Below are positions 38,015 through 51,474 of a stretch of DNA of 64,000 bases, one piece after another. Every line of letters begins with the position of its first letter. The first letter of the stretch is position 1. The notes under the pieces are model-generated. The model was not told the DNA's origin, did no database searches, and was given only the letters and a program-made list of their open reading frames with translations. Location of the stretch: positions 1 through 64,000 of the forward strand of contig JBAMDO010000026.1 in the NCBI GenBank assembly GCA_037074765.1, written 5' to 3'. The translations under genes and the position numbers were made by a program. This DNA is from Mansonella perstans (lineage: Eukaryota > Nematoda > Chromadorea > Rhabditida > Onchocercidae).

Positions 38015-39850
38015 TGCAACGAAATGAACTGTCTTGGATTTAGCAGGTGGATAATATTATATTTTTTTAAATGAAATAAAAACAAAGTTGAATTTGTGTT
38101 AGAATGTTCAAAAAAGAAGAAATTCGAATGAACAAGAAGATTTCATCAGCAAATTCATTGAAACTAAAATTTCCAAATAATTTGTTAATAAATTAGTTGA
38201 AAAGAAGTTTTCAAAGTTTTTGGCTGTCAATAAAACTGTCAATCATGTTTATAGGTAATTTTATAACTGATAAATATGAATTTTTCATGGTAATATAAAT
38301 ATGATCTGCTCGAACAACATTATCAATAGCCTCAAGATGAATTACAATTTCTAATTCACAAGTAATCATTCATTTTTAGAAGTAAACATTTGTTATGCTT
38401 TGTAAACAAAACATACAAAATAATCTTGAAAAAATATTTTACCATATTTGTTTTCCATATAACATTTGCTTACTTTTCCATCAATTACATTATTTGCATT
38501 GTATGACGTACAGAAATGTTGAATAAATCGGTCAGGTTATTCACTTTTTTCTTGTTCTTTCGTCAATATATCGACCTTCGACCTTTAACCTTTAATTTTT
38601 TTGTACTTTAACTAAAATAGTAAATTTTCATTACAGTTTAAGTTTTTTTTTCTTCTGACTGGTTCCATTATCAGTTCAAATATGATGACAGATTTTATAG
38701 TGAGCATTAAAATTTGGAGCATTTGATTAACCGCAAAATAAATCAGTTAAATTGTGAATATTTAAAGATCGATTTATCTATCACATGATATTTTAGTTAG
38801 TTTGAAAGACTATCTATTTGTAAAGTTAATTTTTTCCAGTTATTCGACTGCTGAATTTATGGCTGCGTTTGTTTAATCGTTAGATTTAGCCAGATTTGGT
38901 CGATTTTTTTAATCAATAAAAATTTAATGAATAGTAAAATGAAATGAAGAAATGGCTTATGGCCATTGATGAAATTAAAATAAAGCAGAAGAGAATGATA
39001 AAAGTATTGGTTTACTGTGAACAATTGACCTGAATAAGTGTAAATTGAGTGGACATTGAATAACAGTAGCACCAATAAAATAATCGTCATGTCACAACTG
39101 GTTGTCATTGCGCAACTTCTTCAATTTATTGTCACAGTAAGCAATGATCGCAAATGACCATTCTTCAAATTAAATAAATGAAATGGTTAACAATAATTTA
39201 AACAATATATATATACTTTGACGATGTTTATGGCATCTATATATGTTTTGTGTTATATATATATAGAAGTGTAAATATAGTGGAAAGAAGAGGAAGAAAG
39301 AAAAAAGTAAAAGTAATATGTTTTGTGTTGCAAACAAAACAGATAAAAAGTTCGATCGTAAAAGTTTTAAATTTCAGTTGGTATTTATTACCTACCCTGC
39401 AGAATGGTGAAAGTATTATTAAAAAATAATGACATTACAGCTTCATATGGAATTTCTTTGCTTTAGAAACTTATTTTGCAATTCGTTTTGTTCATTATTG
39501 TTACAGGGAGGTATTTGGTATTAAAAAAAATGCCAAAAATAGCATTAGCATCAATTATTCGGCGTTGTAAGTCATCATACAGACGTACAATAATTAAAAA
39601 CAAAGTTTAATGTTTGAAACTGCGAGATGATCTACCAGATAAATGCGTATTGAACTTTTTTATTCGTCTTAGTTCCATTACGATAAAATTTGAACATAAA
39701 ATATAAGGAAGAGTATGAAGAATTCCTTTCAAAATCTATAAGAATATTGCAGTTTGAATAAATAACATCGAAAAGCAAAAACTGACATAAATAAATTAAA
39801 AATGATATTTACTTGAGAATAAGATGCTTTAATGATAATGCTGATGAGAA

Positions 39851-39922
39851 GAGGTGTGTAAAGATTTGCTGCCTGAGGTGTGTAAAGATTTGTTGCCTGA
39901 GGTGTGTAAAGATTTGCTGCCT
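39851..39922. repeat. 24-bp tandem repeat, three copies
   Basis: Three head-to-tail copies of a unit starting GAGGTGTGTAAAG and ending TGCTGCCT. The middle copy has one C-to-T change. Confidence 0.95.
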
Positions 39923-41747
39923 GATGGAATGTAAATTACAATTTTAACAGGATGTCGGGTGACAAGTTGATATGAGAGCGAAGTCGCGTGTCACCTTTAT
40001 TTCATATAGTGTGATATGTTTGCAAAGAGAGGTTGTATTATTATCATTATTAAGATCAGCGTTATCATTATCATCGTTACACATCATCGTGTCATCCTCA
40101 ATATCATCATAACCACCAGTAGTAATCTTTTCATTAGTCATGAAACTGTAATCCGCTGTATACACAAATGTCAACTCCGATCATCATCATAAAGTTCTGG
40201 TCACTACATTACACTTCTCCTTAATTTTATCCTATTTATTTTGCTGGAAAAAGAATTTCACTCAAATTTAAGTTTACATTGTCCAGGTAATCATTTGTTT
40301 TGCAAACGACATCTGCATAAATCTATCGCACTGATCATTCTCATTTTAATGAATCCTGACTTTATTACTGCAGTTGATTTGACATGAGACTACTTTTCTG
40401 GTCTTAGCATGGTAAGCACTTGATTTAATTTTCACATCTTTCAGTTTTTTCCCTAACATGTCGAAATTGAAGTAATATTCAAAATTGCGCACAGTTTGAT
40501 CAAAATTTATCAAATTGTTTTTTCATACAAAAAATTATAATAAAAATAATTGGAAAAGTTTTCCCACATAACTTTAAACGATTTTTGCAAATTTTCAAGA
40601 AAACAATTAATGTTTACGAAAATGAAAATCACGTAGCAATTGTTAATTACTTTTTTTATAATTGCCAAATTCACTTTTAAAACAATTAGGCTTTATAAAC
40701 CATAAATGAAGTTTGTTGGTACTAAAGAACTGTAAACTGATAGATTAAAGATCCAGTAAAACATTGAATAAAGTATTGTAAATTTACCATTTTTTTTTTT
40801 GCATATCTATGAAATGTGCTTAAAAGATTCAACATTTCATTAAAATTTAATTATAGTGGTTGAAACTTAAAAAGTTTTGGGGAAGAAAAGTGATATTTGG
40901 ATTCTCATATTCCTCTTTGTCTCATAACAACAAACTACAACGGTGAGTTCTTTCTAAATTTCTTTCATTTTATTTATTAATTTGAAAAAAAAGATTTAAG
41001 AAGCGTGAAAAATCAATATCTCTTTGGAATTAGACAAAAATTCAGGATTTGAATAAAATTATATTACAAATTTCGTCAAAAGAAATTGGAAAAAGTGGTA
41101 GACAAGAAGTTTAGCTCTTTGATGTATTGACTATGAGATAATATCAATGCATGGAACTATTCCGGATTCTGCTATGCTAGATGCGAATTACAAGCGCAAG
41201 AATTTGATCTCTAATCCTATTTTCTTTTTTACCATAAAATTAACTAAATGAAATGAAATCAAAAATAGCGGAAGAACGGATTTTGCTACAAATTCATGCT
41301 TGTAAGATTATCGAACTTATCGCCGGATAGCTTCATTTCCGCTCCTTTCTTTGTCTTGCCGCCTTCTGTTTTCTTGATGACAGCTTGGAGATCAATAAAT
41401 TAAGTTAATTGTTTATATCGCTCCGCCTTTCCATTTTATAGTTAAATGATTCTTATACTTCCAATCATTTTTGCAATCCATGAACTGAACGGTTTAGAAT
41501 CCATTGGTTGCTCGATTGGATTACGATAAATGTGGGTAGGAAAAAGGCGTGGCGAATAGAAAACACGTTGGCGTATTTCCTTTCCCCCAGGGAGAGACGT
41601 GATTGTTACTTTCCGAGCAACAGGGATGTCGTGGAATGAATAAACTGCGCCCTGCCGTGCTTCTAATCGTTTTCATGATCCTGAGGTGGTCTACTACGAG
41701 TTGAACTATTCTCCAGACAACTATCACGAAATCGCTAGCCGTCGTTG

Positions 41748-44700
41748 ATGCTCACTCCAGGATATCAACATCCTCAGCAGCATCATCAACCGGCCACCAA
41801 TTGCGCACCCGGCATTGCTTCCCTATCCCCATCCGTTTTACCATCATTTAACGTAACTAGCCACCTATCGACCGGGTATGAGTTCTTCATCATTTCTTAC
41901 CTAAATTTATTTAATTGTAAGCATAAATCCAAGAATTTCTTGATTTCTTAAACTATTGAATTGGATTACATTTATTATCAGTTGCCTTCAACTATTTTAT
42001 CATTGCTTAATAAGTTGGAAAAAATGTGGCTTATCATTTGAATATAATACTAAAATCAGTTTTTTTATCTCACGATATCTAATTTAATGCGATTAAGCTT
42101 GCACTGTTGTAGTATTTACCAGCTTCCTCAAAAAAAACAAACATGTCAGCTAGTTTGTCTAACAATCCAATCAGTTTTGATCTCAAATTAGTGTTTCATT
42201 TACACTTTTTATATTTTCAGATTTGTAATCAAAAATTTTAATTCAAGATTTTGAAAAAATTGCCCAAAAAATCCGATTGAAATTTCGTTTCAAATTCTTT
42301 TAATGTGTTTAAATCACACAAATTTCTGTTATTGGAAATTACTGTTTTCTAAAATATTTATTCAAAGTATCAAAGTGTGACATTTCAATTCTTTTCTTAA
42401 ATATTTTAATGATGAAGGAAAAATGAAAAGATTTATATTACCTTAAATTATAAACGCGCTGCAACTGCTTCGTGCACATATTAAGTAAGAGTATTAAAAC
42501 CGACTAGCAAGGCCAAGAAAGCTAAGAACAGCCAACTATTAATGGAACTCAACTGGAAGCAAACAAAACCATATCCAAAGCTCAGTAACGGATAGTGTAA
42601 ATATTCCGGCAACAGAGTCACAAATCCAAATCCGTTTTATGGATTAAAGTAGTATTTTTAAATGACAGTGAGATTACTGCAATAATGTATTTTTTATTGT
42701 GATATACGGTGTATAAAGAATTTTTACGAAAAAGTTCATTGGAAATTTTCACTTGATTTGATTTAATCCATACTTTTTCTTGCACGTTTTTAGGCCCTCT
42801 CAATTTCCAAATATCCCAGAAAAGGAAATTGGAAGTGCAATCATTCCTGGAAATGCTTGTAATACAGGAAGTTATTATCAGTCGATGGTACCATCCCAAT
42901 CTGCATTTGGACAGCAATTATTTATCAAAAATGGTATTTCTTGCTTTAAGACTAACAAATTTCTAAAGTTTCAGAAATTATAATAAATATGAAATTTGGT
43001 AGATTAATTGTTTGTGTTTAATTTCAATTCAATTCTTCTTTTAGAAAATGCTTATGGATCACGTGGAGCTGTTTTCGGATCAGATATGTATTTTGCTCCC
43101 GAAACTCCACTCATGCAAAATTCATGCCTGTTCAGCTCCGCGCAACCATCCACAACAACCGATTATTCTTATAATTTAATCAAGCCGGATCCTGAAACAT
43201 TTTTCGGTCATGCGTGTCCATCACATCCATTCGTTCGGCCTCATTATCCGCATTTTCCATTTGCCATGCAGCCGATGACATCCACTACGCCAAGTGGCAA
43301 CTACCTTCAGAATCCAATTCAATGCCAGTGGGTTGAAGTTGGTGCTCAAGTCAAGAAATTTCTGTGATAAATCAAGTCCTTTTTATCATGAATGATAATT
43401 TTAACTTCATCTTCTGGAAATTCTTTTCGAAAAAAAATTTTCAGGATGATCGAAATTGACCTTATTTTATTTCGCCAGCAAATCGCTTCTCTCAGATATT
43501 AAATAAAAAAACTCAGTGATCTTAATAGTTTAACAATTACTCTTAGCAATTATTACAGACTAAAACTTTTTGACTTAATTTTGAAAATTCCGAAATCAAT
43601 TTTTTCGAATTTATTTGTCAATGTTGCAGCGCAATAGGATATGCGGTCGATTGTTTTACTCTATTGAGCATATCGTATCCCATTTGCAACATGAACATGT
43701 GGGTGTGTCGGAGAGCGCTTTCCATGTCTGTCAATGGAAAGACTGCTCAAGACGGGGCAAAATTTTTAAAGTAAGATATGTTCATTTCATTTCATCAAAA
43801 CATGAAAAACACAGACTTCTTTTATTTGGAGTTAATCTCAAAGTTCCATTAAGGAAATCTCGGTAGTTGAGGTTAGCAGAATAGATCCTGTTAAAATTGT
43901 AAGCAATTAAGAAGATATCAGTTGGCTGAATAACTGCTTAAAATTTTGATCATAGATGGATAAGAGATAAGATGGAAATTTTAATGTCTCATTGAGATTA
44001 CTGATAATTCATCTATAGGACCTCTGCTGACCGACGAAGGTCATACAAAAGTGATGGATAATAAAGAGATTTGTGAGAAAATATAGTATGGGGAGAAATG
44101 AAAATTAGGCAGAAATGGAAAAAGTTCCAACTGGGTTGATTTAATGAAGAATTTAATGATTTCATCATCTCTAGCTTTCAGGCAAAATACAAACTTGTGA
44201 ACCATATTCGGGTACACACGGGTGAAAGGCCATTTCCATGTACAATGTGCTCAAAAGTTTTTGCAAGAAGTGAAAATTTAAAAATTCATCAAAGAACCCA
44301 TACAGGTTGCAATAATCCATCGATATATTTCTATATACTAGCAATCTTATCAATTATCAGTGATTATCACTGTCACAGCATATTAAAAATACTATAATTC
44401 TTTTCACAGAATTTTATAATTACTTTAGACATTAATAATTCATTTTCCTACAACACTGAAATGATTTGATGATATTATTAGGTGAGGCCCCTACTCGACT
44501 CTTCAATAATCCACTCGGAAGAGGAAATATACAATAGAACAGCTGGAATCCCGTTACCTATTTTTTATCCTGATTATCTATTATTGTTTTGTCTCAAGCG
44601 CATAAGGCATCATCATCTTATTTTTGTCAAAAATCAATTCAAATGTCAGATTTGGTCCAATTCATAGAAATAGGATTAGAGTTTTAGGCGAGTCGATGAG

Positions 44701-47700
44701 AGCCCGATATCTTGAGGCTTCTCCAATACAATTTACGCTTTTTAATAAAAAATTAATAAAGAAATTTTTTTTTCCATGAACTATCAATATTCAACCTAAA
44801 TATCAGTTAGGCCTAAGTTATCTTAGAAATACTACTAGTAATATATAATGGCTCCAATCTTCCAAATGAAAGGACTTCTTTTGCGTTACAGTATACTTTG
44901 ATGAATATGTTTACTTAGACTAAATAAATATTTACACTTTTTTATTGAAAAATTGAAAAAAAATGTGGCGTTTAGAATAAAAATTTTAGTGGAGCTGGAA
45001 TTTAGAAGTGGTTCTTTTCTTTTTTTCAAGTCATCTGAAATCGTATACAATGTTTTGTTGACGAATTAACTCTGTACTGGAAATTTTCATTTTTTCTCGG
45101 GAAATTGATCGAATTGAAGAGCTCTCGAGTAGATGAAGATCTATTTAGTAATACCATCATAATAGATAGGTAACATAACACCTGCTCATTGCATCAGATA
45201 GTGAACTAAATAAACAGACCACTTAAGTGTATCCATAATTGGTAACCCTCGAAATAACCAACAATTACTTGTCACATTGTACTGTGTACCATTTCTGGGA
45301 AACTTTGTACGGTTTACTTAAAATTTGCTTTCTTTTCCTATCATTCTGGATTTTGAATGGTTGAAAACAAAAGATCCACCGATTCTACAGTATATTTTTT
45401 TTTCTCTCATGAAAGAAACATGATTTATTTCTTTCATTAACTTGTTGAAAACAAGTTTCTTTTTTTCATACGCTTCAGCAGTTGTGACTAAGAAGTAAAC
45501 AAGATCACCATCACCATTAATTGAATTAATCAATTAAGTAATTGTACAGATATTAAAAAGCAAAACATATGAATTTTCATAATTTAAATGTATTAGATTG
45601 ATTGATAGAAATTTCTGTGATCAATAAAATTTTAATTCGTATAGCGAATCTCAAAAGAAACAAAAGTTTTGAAAAGATTAATTTTTATCAGTCAGTTTAC
45701 TGGAAAAGAAATTGCAAGTAGAAGTAAAAATATATTCATCAAGAATTCTTTCTTGCAGAAACATAAATTTTCATTATTTTAATATTTTAAAAAAATTAAA
45801 AATATAGTTTTAAAATTTGGATTTTAGTCCATGAGTTAATGGTTTAAACCAGCAAAATCATTTGTGAATTCGAAATTGAAAATTTTCTTCGAGATAGAAA
45901 TTTGTACCATTTCATTTAATATATTTACATTATAAAAATTTTATATTAATCGAAAGAAGCCGTTTTCTATTCTGGTATTGAAAACAGTAAAAATTCTACA
46001 AGATGCTCAATTCGATTATTGTTATTATTATAGAAACATTCATTTACTCATCCGTTCATTAATTTACGAATTCATTTGTTCTACAGAATAATTACTCAAA
46101 GGTTAAAAGATAGATGAGGAATCCAGCATCTGGCCTAAGAACTAGCCTATTCATCCAGATGACCAGATGAATAAATCCTCATTGTCGCATTTATTTGTAA
46201 ATTATGTGAAATATCATTGACTATCATTAAAATAGTGCAAGTCATTTAATACTCTTAATTATCCTTTCAAGAAATTACCAAAAAAAAAAAAAAAAAATGA
46301 AAATTTGAAATTTTAATTTAATTAAAAATGTTTGTTTTAATTTTTAATGTAACCATATTTTCATTTGTAGGTGATAAGCCGTTTACTTGTACACATCCTG
46401 GTTGCGATCGCAAATTCGCTAATAGTAGCGATCGAAAGAAACATATGCATGTCCATACTAATGATAAGCCATACGAATGTAAAATTAATGGATGTCGCAA
46501 ATCTTACACACATCCATCTTCACTTCGAAAGCATTTAAAGGTTTTTCTGTCTTTCTCTTTTTCTTCTTTTAATTTTTTTGATTCATATTCAATGATAAAC
46601 TTCATAAAATTAAGAATTTCATATGTTAATGTAATATCAAAACTTTGTTAAGCGACAAATAGTATTTTTAAACTTCATTTTTAAAACTTTCAGTCGTTAC
46701 AATAAGAAATAACCATTCGAATTTGAAAGCTTCTTTTATTGAATTTTTTTAGTTAGTTTTGTCTAAATTTATTTTAGAATAAATTGTTTCAAGTCTCAAA
46801 AAATTGCATCAATTATATAATAATAATATTATTATTATTTGACATCTCTTCTTTTAGACAACAAATCTTTAGTCTAGCTGCTTACATGTCTTAATTTTTT
46901 GACTCGTTTTTTAGTTTCCAACAGATTGATTTGAAGTAATTTGCTGATTTACTTTTAAAATAAATCACTGCAAATTTTTTTTTCCAAAGAAATTTAATAA
47001 ATTCGATAAATTGCATTGAACTGTTGTTCAGTTTTAACTCACATTGATTAACTTGTCAAGTGCAACATTCTGTCTGTTTACTGTAAAATGATTTTTAACC
47101 TATTTGCTACATGCTTTTCTAAAAGTTATGTATATTTGCTTATTGTAGAGAAGCTAGAAGGCGTTAGAAGCTAATCATTACAAAAGCCTAAATATAATGA
47201 CGACAGATTGTTAACCAATAAATTGGTTTTGCTTTTCTTAGCTTGTCACTAATTACTTCCATTGACCAATGAAAGAAATTAGCTTACTATTAGATTTATT
47301 AGTTACAGTAAGTGTAGCTATTTAAGTGGTAAAAGTAGGAATTGAAACAAAATTAGCGCTTTCAATTGATTCAAAAGAATTTGCTAAGTATATTTCTGGA
47401 ATTTTTTTTATAAAATACGAATATCTATTGTTAAAATTGTATCTTTAAAATTTTCACAAATTTAATTTATTTCGCTACGATTCAACTTTATTTTGAATCC
47501 TGTTATTTTCACGAAATCCAAAATCTTCTAATTATTACTCAAAAATTTAAGGAAATAGTAAATTTGAGCGCGCGCACACTTAATCTGATAATTATTCTGT
47601 CTAAGGTCACCTGTACCTACATCGCTACAGCAAAATTTACTCTTGTCTCTCTTCTCAATTAATTATTCCATCCATTGGATCCGTTCTTCCTTTCTTATCT

Positions 47701-48895
47701 GCTTTGGAATTAGGAGAAGCAAATTTGTTCCGGTTCAGATTACATACAATGATTGAATCATTTTGATCAATATCTATTGCAATCTCAATTTGAGGTCATA
47801 TTGTGATTGGGCTCATTTGAGGTCACAGATGCTATGAAATTGTATGGAAATGTAAATTACATTATTCATTTAATACTAACTAAATTTCATTTTATCATTA
47901 TTTAATTTATTATTTAAAATAAATAAAGTTATTAGATATTCGCTTTTTAACAATTGGATCAAGTCATCAACAAATTAATAAATTAAGTCACTTTATTCTG
48001 CTTAAATTTCTAATTTTAAATCGTAGTATTGCATCGATTTTGATTCATTTGTTCTTACATAAATCATAATTTATTTAATTCAATTAAAAGTTAACATTTT
48101 AGTCACTTCAGTATTTCTTTAGAAAGCGTACTTAAATACAATACTTTAACTATAGTTTGCTATTTATTCGACTGACAACAAGTCAAAACATTAAAATAAG
48201 TAAAATTTTGATCTTTTTTATTCCTATTGATTGAAAAAATTTCGAAAAAGACTCACAAATTTTTAAAAAAAAGAATTTCAAATTGTTGTGCCATCTGCAC
48301 TTCAGTTGGAATACGGTATTCGTTGCACCGTTTCTCCGCAATCCTACGCAGCAGTGGTTTAACATTTCAAGGAGTAACGAATCATAAACATATCATGACA
48401 AGGGGCAGATTTTTTTTCTGAATTAACATTCACTGAGAAAATCATACCGTCCGGAAAAAAAATTACCGAAAAAATATTTCCGAACAATGATTGCTTACGT
48501 TTACAAAAAAAGTTATTTAATTAAAAATTCAATAAAATCAAGTTAGAATATCAGATGTAATAGATCAAATATTTTCTTATAAGTGCAGTATCTGAGAGTG
48601 ATTCAGAACATTTTCTAGTACTAAGTTCTTTCAGGTACACTGTAAAAGTGGACAATGCATATCACCAGATTTGGATGAAAGTGGTGCTGGAGATACCGGA
48701 CAAACAAGTCTTGATAGTGCTACTATTAACACTTCTTCAACAACAGTCACTCTGTCTACTCTATCTTCAGAACAACCATTTCAATTAACGGCAGAATCTC
48801 AACGATCATTTTTCTTGAATCCTGTCAATCAACAACGATTTCCCCGGTTTTCACCCAATAATCCGGTATTATTTGCGGATGATTACATCCAATAA
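41748..48895 (+). CDS. ref-2: ZIC-family C2H2 zinc-finger transcription factor
   Basis: Nuclear DNA-binding factor; in C. elegans REF-2 keeps epidermal Pn.p cells unfused and specifies neurons such as AIY. Exons: 41748-41875, 42794-42933, 43045-43349, 43630-43770, 44182-44305, 46371-46540 and 48635-48895. Phases agree and give 422 residues. An upstream in-frame stop supports the ATG at 41748. Residues 1-182 are low-complexity (His/Gln, Ser, Pro). Five fingers follow: ZF1 starts at C183 (CQWVE...C196...H209...H214), ZF2 C225/C230/H246/H250, ZF3 C258/C261/H274/H278, ZF4 C286/C291/H304/H308, ZF5 C316/C321/H334/H338. The strings [38 protein letters not shown] and [15 protein letters not shown] are diagnostic of ZIC rather than GLI. 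ZF3 lacks the two-residue insert seen in vertebrate ZIC. A Ser/Thr/Gln-rich tail follows; an alternative tail exon exists at 49216-49347. Confidence 0.95.
44482..44537 (+). other. possible alternative terminal exon inside ref-2
   Basis: An acceptor (ATTATTAG) at 44481 joins in phase to exon 5 and would replace fingers 4 and 5 with about 17 residues ([18 protein letters not shown]) and a stop. The segment is less AT-rich than the rest of the intron. Its polypyrimidine tract is poor, so it may be chance. Confidence 0.2.
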
Positions 48896-49347
48896 AGTTG
48901 AAAATTGTTTCAGGCGACAACAGTTGGAACCAGTGGAAGACATAATTAACTGACTTCTATTCATTAATTATTCTGTAGTATTTGTAACTTTTTAATTACT
49001 CTCACTTTCCAATAGAAGAAATGGCCGGATCATGAAAATTTGTTAGATGATAGCTTGTTTCGGAATTTGCTTATGGGAGATTTGTCTAACAGACTTTGTT
49101 ATCCGAGATGACAATGCAATGAAATTTAATTAATAATAAATTAAAAATATTTTTCTACACCAATGATTTGTTGTGATTTTCCTGAATTTTTCAATAATTT
49201 CCATTATTTTTTTAGACGATGCACAGTGGTTTTGTTCCATCCAATCCGTATCAAACCCCTGGTGCGATGATGCCAGCAAATGGAAACTTTCAGTTAACTG
49301 ATTTTAATGTTTATACACATTTTTCATCAAAAATGTCTATACCATAA
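48866..49347 (+). CDS. ref-2: alternative 3' splice and terminal exon of ref-2
   Basis: Inside exon 7 a donor CCG|GTATTA at 48866 falls exactly between codons. The acceptor TTTTTTTAG at 49215 opens a segment that continues in the same phase for 43 codons to a stop at 49347: TMHSGFVPSNPYQTPG..., NFQLTDFNVYT. The composition (Pro, Gly, Met, Asn, Gln) is protein-like and unlike the neighbouring intergenic DNA. The spliced form would lose the last nine residues of the 422-residue protein and gain 43. Without splicing, the message stops at 48895. Confidence 0.55.
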
Positions 49348-51439
49348 ATTTATACTTCAAATTTTTGCAATGAAAGTATTAATTTTCCATTGTATGATGG
49401 TTGATTTTTTCGCGTTATTCCGCGCAAGTATTTATTCCTTCATTCTCTTTATCAATTTCATGACCGTGACCTATGTAAATTCGGATAGGTTAAAATGCAC
49501 TCATTAATTTTAAAATTTCGAAATTTCAACATGCATTTTGAGAAAAGTGGAAGAATGTTTGATCCAAGTAACTCCTTGATTCATTTTCATTCATAGAGTG
49601 TTTAGATTCATTTATGCTCATTGGATGCAAATAGTAGCATTGCTTGTTCATAGCATATTGCGGGTATTTTTGAGAAATTTATCGATTAGCATATTTTCCG
49701 CTCAAAGTTTTTTGTTTCAAAGAATATAATTGCACTATTTAATTGAAATAGGGAAAAAAGTGTAAAAGACAGTAAAATAGTTAGCAAGAATGTTTCTGGC
49801 AAAGCATAATTTGGGCTTCTACAAATAGTACTTTATCTAATTAATTAATGTATTCATAATAATGATTGTTTTTGAAGACATTCCTCTGCAACTTGCACAC
49901 TTTTATCTAATTCTTCATTTGATATAATTTTATTAAAATGGATTTTTTTGTTAAAATGTAAATATTAAAGGTAATTTTGCTCTTACCATGAATTATAAAC
50001 GTGTAAAAACGAAAATAAATTTGCACATTTTGTACCAAAACAAATCATCTATTTACTCATGCAAAAAGAAAAGAAATCAAAATATTGCTAATCTAATTAA
50101 ATTCTCCGTGACTAATTGATACGGAAGAACGGTTGATTATTTTACAATCCAAAACTTCGAGCGCAAATATTACGTCACTGTTGTGTTATTTCCTGATAAT
50201 ATCTTGTCTGTTAATCGGAAAATGTCAATGCAAAAAAAAAAAGCATACCGAAGCTACTTGTTTTTTTTGTCGCTTTTCTTTAAATAAACAAACAAATAAA
50301 TGAGGAGCTGTATTATTCGATAAAAATTTATTTAGGCAGACATAGGGCGCAATATTTTTGAGATATGTTTTCGGGATTACCTGGATGGCGTAACGTTTCT
50401 GACTTGTTGCGTGTGTATCAGGATGAATGCCAATAGTCAACATTGTACTAATTAATCCGCTCTCTAGCGGTATGTTTCTTTTGATGATAGATTATAATTA
50501 CGTTTGAAGGACAATACCATTGGAATGAAATGTGTCCTTAAAAAAATGACACGAGCATTCATGAGTCATTCAGTACCATAAATTTTTTTTCTTAAATAAT
50601 TGGAACAAAGTAAATGATTTGTGCTTATGTCAAATTTATCTGATAAATTTTGATCAGAAATAAAGAACTTATTTTGCAGTATGAGAAATTATTTTTTTCT
50701 GTTATAGCGGAAATTAAATTTGCAAAAATAAAAATAAATGGAAATGAATTACAACTTCCATGAATTTTTAACGATTTCATAGTTGAAAAGTAAGTAAGTA
50801 AAAATGATAACGATTCGTTGTGAGTGATGGTGGTATTGTGGTGACGACATATCAAAGTGATATGTATCAACGGATTTTTTATATTTGAAAACAGCGGTAA
50901 TGGTATTAAGCAGTTGTAGCAGAAACGCGTGTGGTATAAAGGCAGCATGATGCATTGGGAAATATTTCCTTCCTGCATTATATATTATTCTTCTAAAGAA
51001 ATTACGGTGTGTGCCCTTAAACTGGATAAACTTAACAATTCGTTTATATCTTTATATGTATGTATGTGTGTGTGTCATTAGTAGCAAAGCGGGTGCTAGA
51101 AACGATGTCAACATTTTTGTCTGATTTCAATCTCTCAGAATGATTGATGATACGGTGGGAAAGTGTGAATGTGACCACAAATCATGACACTCTCTACTAC
51201 CAGCGCCATCACCACTATAATAGAAGATGTGCTACTATAGTAACATTTCATTTATTGTCATTAGGGACTTTTAATCTTTTATTGAAGATATGCAAATCTT
51301 AACCCTTATAATTTTTATTGCTCAAAAGGTTGCAATAATTCAATCTATATACTGTCGATCTGTTACAATTTCAGGGTCAATCACTGTTCATTAAAATAAA
51401 CTTAGACTGGTTTTTATATGTCAAGAAGAGTTGAAAAAC

Positions 51440-51474
51440 AAACTATAATAAACTTTGAAAATTTATTATAGTTT
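51440..51474. repeat. 13-bp hairpin
   Basis: AAACTATAATAAA (51440-51452) and its exact complement TTTATTATAGTTT (51462-51474) across a 9-nt loop. Confidence 0.75.

Larger units (their letters stand above)
36726..41747. other. intergenic DNA upstream of ref-2
   Basis: No supported gene. It contains a hairpin (37967-38014), a TATATA tract near 39206-39263, a 24-bp tandem repeat (39851-39922) and ATC-rich simple sequence near 40050-40110. The segment 41280-41747 is visibly less AT-rich and ends at the ref-2 start codon, so it is the likely ref-2 promoter and 5' UTR. GAGGTGGTC near 41683 matches seven of nine bases of a GLI/ZIC-type site. Confidence 0.5.

Noticed and set aside
39944..40174. Acidic 76-residue minus-strand frame
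   Set aside because: Its Asp/Asn-rich part is translated ATC/ATT simple sequence, and no splice or start context supports it.
50625..50978. 117-residue minus-strand frame
   Set aside because: Its composition (Ile, Leu, Phe, Ser, Asn, His) is that of translated AT-rich DNA; no consensus start or splice context was found.
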